Positions 61,076 through 64,000 of a DNA stretch of 64,000 nucleotides are shown here, piece by piece; positions within the stretch are counted from its first letter, which is position 1; each line of letters starts with the position of its first letter. The position numbers were made by a program, and so were the translations under genes. The notes beneath the pieces were generated by a model that saw only the letters and a list, made by a program, of their open reading frames with translations, was not told where the DNA came from and did no database searches. The stretch is taken from assembly GCF_039524015.1 (NCBI RefSeq), contig NZ_BAAAGF010000002.1, positions 1 through 64,000 on the forward strand, read 5' to 3'. The stretch comes from Gaetbulibacter_B jejuensis (lineage in GTDB: Bacteria; Bacteroidota; Bacteroidia; Flavobacteriales; Flavobacteriaceae).

Positions 61076-61450
61076 TTAATTAATAATTATACATTGGTCT
61101 AATTTGATTTCGTTTAGTAAATCGTCATAGCCTATAACACGTCCTTTTATTTTTATGTTTTTATCTCGTTCGATGTTGTCTAGAGGTGTATTGAATTGAC
61201 AAAAAATACTGTTGTTTAATGTGATGCTGTTCTTGTCAGAGTCAGTTACAGTTCCATCCACTTCAATGGTTTTGTTTAGGTATTTACTTTCAGATGCTTT
61301 GGGGTTTATAGAAAATTCGGCTGAAAAATTTGAAGCTTTAAATACAAATTCAGCTTCTTCATTTCCAATATCTCTATGGTCTTGATAGATGTAATTATAT
61401 GCTATAAGAGCAATAATGATGAGTATTACTATGGCGATCCATTTTTTCAT
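61076..61450 (-). CDS. Membrane-anchored OB-fold (tRNA_anti-like) protein
   Basis: 124 residues. A membrane helix (4-20) is followed by a domain with SKYLNKTIEVDGTVTDSDKNSITLNN and NIKIKGRVIGYDDLLNEIKLDQCIIIN, the pattern of the tRNA_anti-like OB fold. These periplasmic proteins have no known nucleic acid substrate. It heads the five-gene operon. The 179-bp gap 61451-61629 contains only an imperfect AAACTGCT/AGCAGTTT hairpin (61490-61518) without a T tract. Confidence 0.78.
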   Translation of the reverse strand: MKKWIAIVILIIIALIAYNYIYQDHRDIGNEEAEFVFKASNFSAEFSINPKASESKYLNKTIEVDGTVTDSDKNSITLNNSIFCQFNTPLDNIERDKNIKIKGRVIGYDDLLNEIKLDQCIIIN

Positions 61451-61629
61451 GTTGTCTCATTAGCTTAAAACCTAGACTTTGCTTTTTTATAAACTGCTCC
61501 AACATTGTTGAAGCAGTTTAAACATCAATCTAAGAACTTAGTTGTGCTTTTAGGAAAAACAAGTAATAGTGGAACTTTTCTTTTTCAATTAATCTTTTCC
61601 TTTGGCTAATACAATTACTAAGTGTATTT

Positions 61630-62706
61630 TTAATTACAAGTACTCTCGTACCTCAATCTATCTTCACCACCAACTCTAAGATCTACTTTAGTTTCCCCAG
61701 AATATTGTTGAATTTCATGTAGAACCCAATCGTTATTACAATATGGTAAACCTGTAATGTTTATGATGACAGTTATATCGTTTCCACTTCCGTTAGTTGA
61801 CCATGTTCCGTTGTATGTAGTTCCTAAATAATAAGCATAAACAGTGCCTTCTTCATAAAACTGAAATGTATAACCATCATATAAATCGTCATAATCATTA
61901 TCATTTCGTTCTAGTTTATCAACAATCCAACTATTGCAACTTGTAAGTATATTCACTAATTCAACAGGAGAACAATTGTCGCAATCGTCATCATTGTAAT
62001 CATTGTCATCATCTTCATCGCAACTTTCAGCATAAGCGTTTATTGTTGTTTCAAGTTCAGTAAAATTGCTAATCGTAATCTCGGTGTTATCCTGTAAAAC
62101 AACAGTGATAGGAAACCCAATAGTAATTAAATCATCTTCATCTATTTCATCAATAAAATCAAACAACATGAAGTCATTTGTGAAAGTAACAGTGTTTATA
62201 ATTTCATTGTTTGTATTAAAAAAAGAAGCTGTAATAGGGTATTGAAAATCTAAACATTCAATGTCATCGTCATATTGGTTTTCACCATTACAGTCATTTG
62301 CAAAGTTTTGTAGTTCACTTATGTTGTTTATTGTAGTTTGACTGAAGTCAGAAAAAATGATTGTAATAGGAAAAATGATTTCAAGAGAGTCAATATCATC
62401 GTCGCTATCATCAAAAATGATTTCTATAGCTTCATAATCATCAGTAGTGTTAATTACAAGTTCTTGTCCATTGGCAATAACCGTTACAGGAAGTTCAACA
62501 TTAAAACAATTGGCGTTATCAATAATATTATCATTAGAGCCATCATTCATAGCAGTGCGTTGCATTAAATTGGCAACGACTGATCCGGCTACTAGAGTTT
62601 CTTCTTCTGGAGCTTGCTCAAATACTACTTCTTCTTTTCGGCATGATGTAGCTAAAATAGCTAAAGCTAGTAGTGATAGAAAAAAGGTTTTTAATTGTAA
62701 TTTCAT
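61630..62706 (-). CDS. Acidic lipoprotein with internal repeats and lipocalin-like end
   Basis: 358 residues, lipobox TSC (Cys about 22), very rich in Asp, Glu and Asn. Four related units each open with a PV/IT strand: LPVTVIANGQ, FPITIIFSDF, YPITASFFNT and FPITVVLQDN, with ISELQ/FTELE-type helices. The last 105 residues (SCNSWIVDKLERN...GTWSTNG) look lipocalin-like. It is divergent from the ECF sigma gene, and similar proteins occur at such sites in flavobacteria. Function unknown. Confidence 0.72.
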   Translation of the reverse strand: MKLQLKTFFLSLLALAILATSCRKEEVVFEQAPEEETLVAGSVVANLMQRTAMNDGSNDNIIDNANCFNVELPVTVIANGQELVINTTDDYEAIEIIFDDSDDDIDSLEIIFPITIIFSDFSQTTINNISELQNFANDCNGENQYDDDIECLDFQYPITASFFNTNNEIINTVTFTNDFMLFDFIDEIDEDDLITIGFPITVVLQDNTEITISNFTELETTINAYAESCDEDDDNDYNDDDCDNCSPVELVNILTSCNSWIVDKLERNDNDYDDLYDGYTFQFYEEGTVYAYYLGTTYNGTWSTNGSGNDITVIINITGLPYCNNDWVLHEIQQYSGETKVDLRVGGEDRLRYESTCN

Positions 62707-62794
62707 TTTATAAGCAATGTTTATTATTAAACAACTCAGTTTTAAAAACTCCTGAACACTTTAAAAAATATTTATATACATTTAGGCAATTAAA

Positions 62795-63328
62795 GTGCTC
62801 AAATTGTCAAAAGATTTAAAAGAAGATATCTGCGAAGAAACTGTTTTTGAACGTGTTTATAATAAGTATTCAAAAGACTTAAACGACTTTTTATATTATA
62901 AATATGGAGCTCAGTACAACCCTAGTGATAAAGCACAAGATGCTTTTATGAAATTATGGGATAATTGTAAAAAAGTAACATTAAGTAAAGCAAAATCTTT
63001 TTTATTCACTGTTGCTAATAACATGATGTTGAATGAAATAAAGCATCAAAAAGTGGTGATGAAATTTGAAAAAGAAACACCTAAGAAATATACAAACGAA
63101 ACTCCCGAATTTTTACTTGAGAAGGAACAGTATTTTGAGCGTTACCAAGCTGTACTGGAGAGTTTAACCGAAGAGCAACGAGTCGCTTTTTTGCTAAGTA
63201 AAGTTGAAGGTAAAAAACATGCTGAAATAGCTGAAATGTTAGGTGTTACCAAAAAAGTTGTTGAGTATAGAATTTATTCAGCATTTGACAAATTGAAAGA
63301 AGGATTGGGTGATTTTAAAATTAAATAA
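62795..63328 (+). CDS. ECF-type RNA polymerase sigma factor
   Basis: 177 residues. Region 2 is VFERVYNKYSKDLNDFLYYKYG...AQDAFMKLWDNC; region 4 is LTEEQRVAFLLSKVEGKKHAEIAEMLGVTKKVVEYRIYSAFDKL. The start is GTG at 62795; a TTG at 62804 is possible. Paired with the downstream FecR gene, it probably forms a cell-surface signalling pair for an outer-membrane transporter outside the window. Confidence 0.9.
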   Translation: MLKLSKDLKEDICEETVFERVYNKYSKDLNDFLYYKYGAQYNPSDKAQDAFMKLWDNCKKVTLSKAKSFLFTVANNMMLNEIKHQKVVMKFEKETPKKYTNETPEFLLEKEQYFERYQAVLESLTEEQRVAFLLSKVEGKKHAEIAEMLGVTKKVVEYRIYSAFDKLKEGLGDFKIK

Positions 63329-63373
63329 TCAGGATTAATTAGGGTTAAGTTGTTATATATAAAATGATGGTTA

Positions 63374-64000
63374 ATGGATAAAGACTACCTATTACAGAAA
63401 TGGTTAAGAAATGAACTGACAGATGAAGAGCATGAAGCTTTTTCAAAATTAGAAGATGCTGATTTTTATAACGAAATAATAACTTCTGCAAAAGCTTTTA
63501 AAGCATCAAATTTTTCAAAAGTAGATTCTTTTGAAGTGTTTAAAGCCAAAGCCTTAGAAGCTCAAAATAAAAAACCTGTTTACAAGCTTAATGCTAGAAA
63601 ATACTTAATGCGAATAGCTAGTGTATTAGTCATTGCTTTCGGTATTTATTTTTTGTTTGTTTTTAATCCGAATACTCAAATAGAAACATTAGCTAGTGAA
63701 AAGACTACCATTGAATTGCCTGATGCTTCTTTGGTTAGTTTAAATGCGTATTCGACTATCTCATTCAATAAAAAAGATTGGAAGGAAAACAGGTTGGTTG
63801 AATTGGATGGTGAAGCTTATTTTAAAGTTTCAAAAGGAGGTCAGTTTGATGTAAAAACCCAAGAAGGACTGGTAACAGTTGTTGGAACAGAGTTTAATGT
63901 TAAACAACGTAGCAACTACTTTGAAGTGGTTTGTTATGAAGGTAAAGTTAAGGTTGTTTCAGATACCATATCAAGACTTTTACAAGCAGGAGATAGTTAT
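63374..64000 (+). CDS. FecR-type anti-sigma factor, 3' end outside the window
   Basis: ATG at 63374 opens a frame to the window edge (209 codons). The cytoplasmic part MDKDYLLQKWLRNELTDEEHE binds the sigma factor; one membrane helix lies at about 78-96 (YLMRIASVLVIAFGIYFLFVF); the periplasmic FecR domain shows TIELPDASLVSLNAYSTI and VELDGEAYFKVSKGGQFDVKT. Usually the next gene is a SusC-type transporter whose plug domain signals to it. Confidence 0.92.
   Translation, partial: MDKDYLLQKWLRNELTDEEHEAFSKLEDADFYNEIITSAKAFKASNFSKVDSFEVFKAKALEAQNKKPVYKLNARKYLMRIASVLVIAFGIYFLFVFNPNTQIETLASEKTTIELPDASLVSLNAYSTISFNKKDWKENRLVELDGEAYFKVSKGGQFDVKTQEGLVTVVGTEFNVKQRSNYFEVVCYEGKVKVVSDTISRLLQAGDSY

Overview
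The window comes from a low-GC member of the Bacteroidetes, almost certainly a marine Flavobacteriaceae species. The grounds are: Bacteroidetes-type promoters (TTG-N19/20-TAnnTTTG), type IX secretion C-terminal domains, a SusC/SusD pair, a Rho with a long disordered insertion, DUF4270/DUF4293/DUF3667/DUF4907/DUF5777 families, S46 peptidase, and an AGA-rich, AT-rich coding style. No mobile element, CRISPR array or phage gene was seen.

1-22.9 kb is mostly housekeeping: the end of a gliding-motility type adhesin, a FadL-like porin, proS, tRNA-Glu with rpsT, rho, truA, an ABC exporter, folP with the c-di-AMP synthase cdaA, a DoxX/ABC-permease/thioredoxin/tpiA operon, prmA, clpS, and a YeeE/YedE sulfur-transport pair with a Crp-type regulator. 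The ABC permease appears to start at a rare CTG codon.

22.8-27.9 kb holds tRNA-Arg and what looks like a small metalloregulon. A Fur/Zur-family regulator, a MerC-like membrane protein, an S46 dipeptidyl-peptidase and a possibly Tat-exported thioredoxin-reductase-like enzyme with an HMA-fold small protein all have promoters overlapped by, or next to, one 15-bp palindrome type (TGCAAC-N3-GTTGCA). Five copies lie in two intergenic regions.

28-34.9 kb holds two divergent operons of envelope proteins (FadL-like barrel and DUF4270; barrel, Kelch lipoprotein and DUF4907), the latter running into a LytS/LytTR two-component system. A 117-nt inverted-repeat element (structured RNA or MITE) separates the Kelch and DUF4907 genes.

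35-57.6 kb is a polysaccharide utilisation locus: a SusR-like membrane regulator with LuxR-type HTH, susC, susD, two tandem GH144-type (endo-beta-1,2-glucanase family) lipoproteins, an esterase, GH3, GH2 with a malectin-like domain, a second esterase, an S1 sulfatase, a GH43 with discoidin and Fn3 modules, and a DUF4886 SGNH-like lipoprotein. It ends at a strong terminator. The enzyme set suggests a decorated (sulfated, acylated) beta-1,2-glucan-like polymer with side chains, a combination I do not know as a described pathway.

57.7-64 kb contains an exported endonuclease/exonuclease/phosphatase-fold protein, an operon for YceI, a haem-binding lipoprotein, a DUF5777 barrel, a T9SS cargo and an OB-fold protein, then an acidic repeat lipoprotein divergent from an ECF sigma factor with a FecR anti-sigma that runs off the window.
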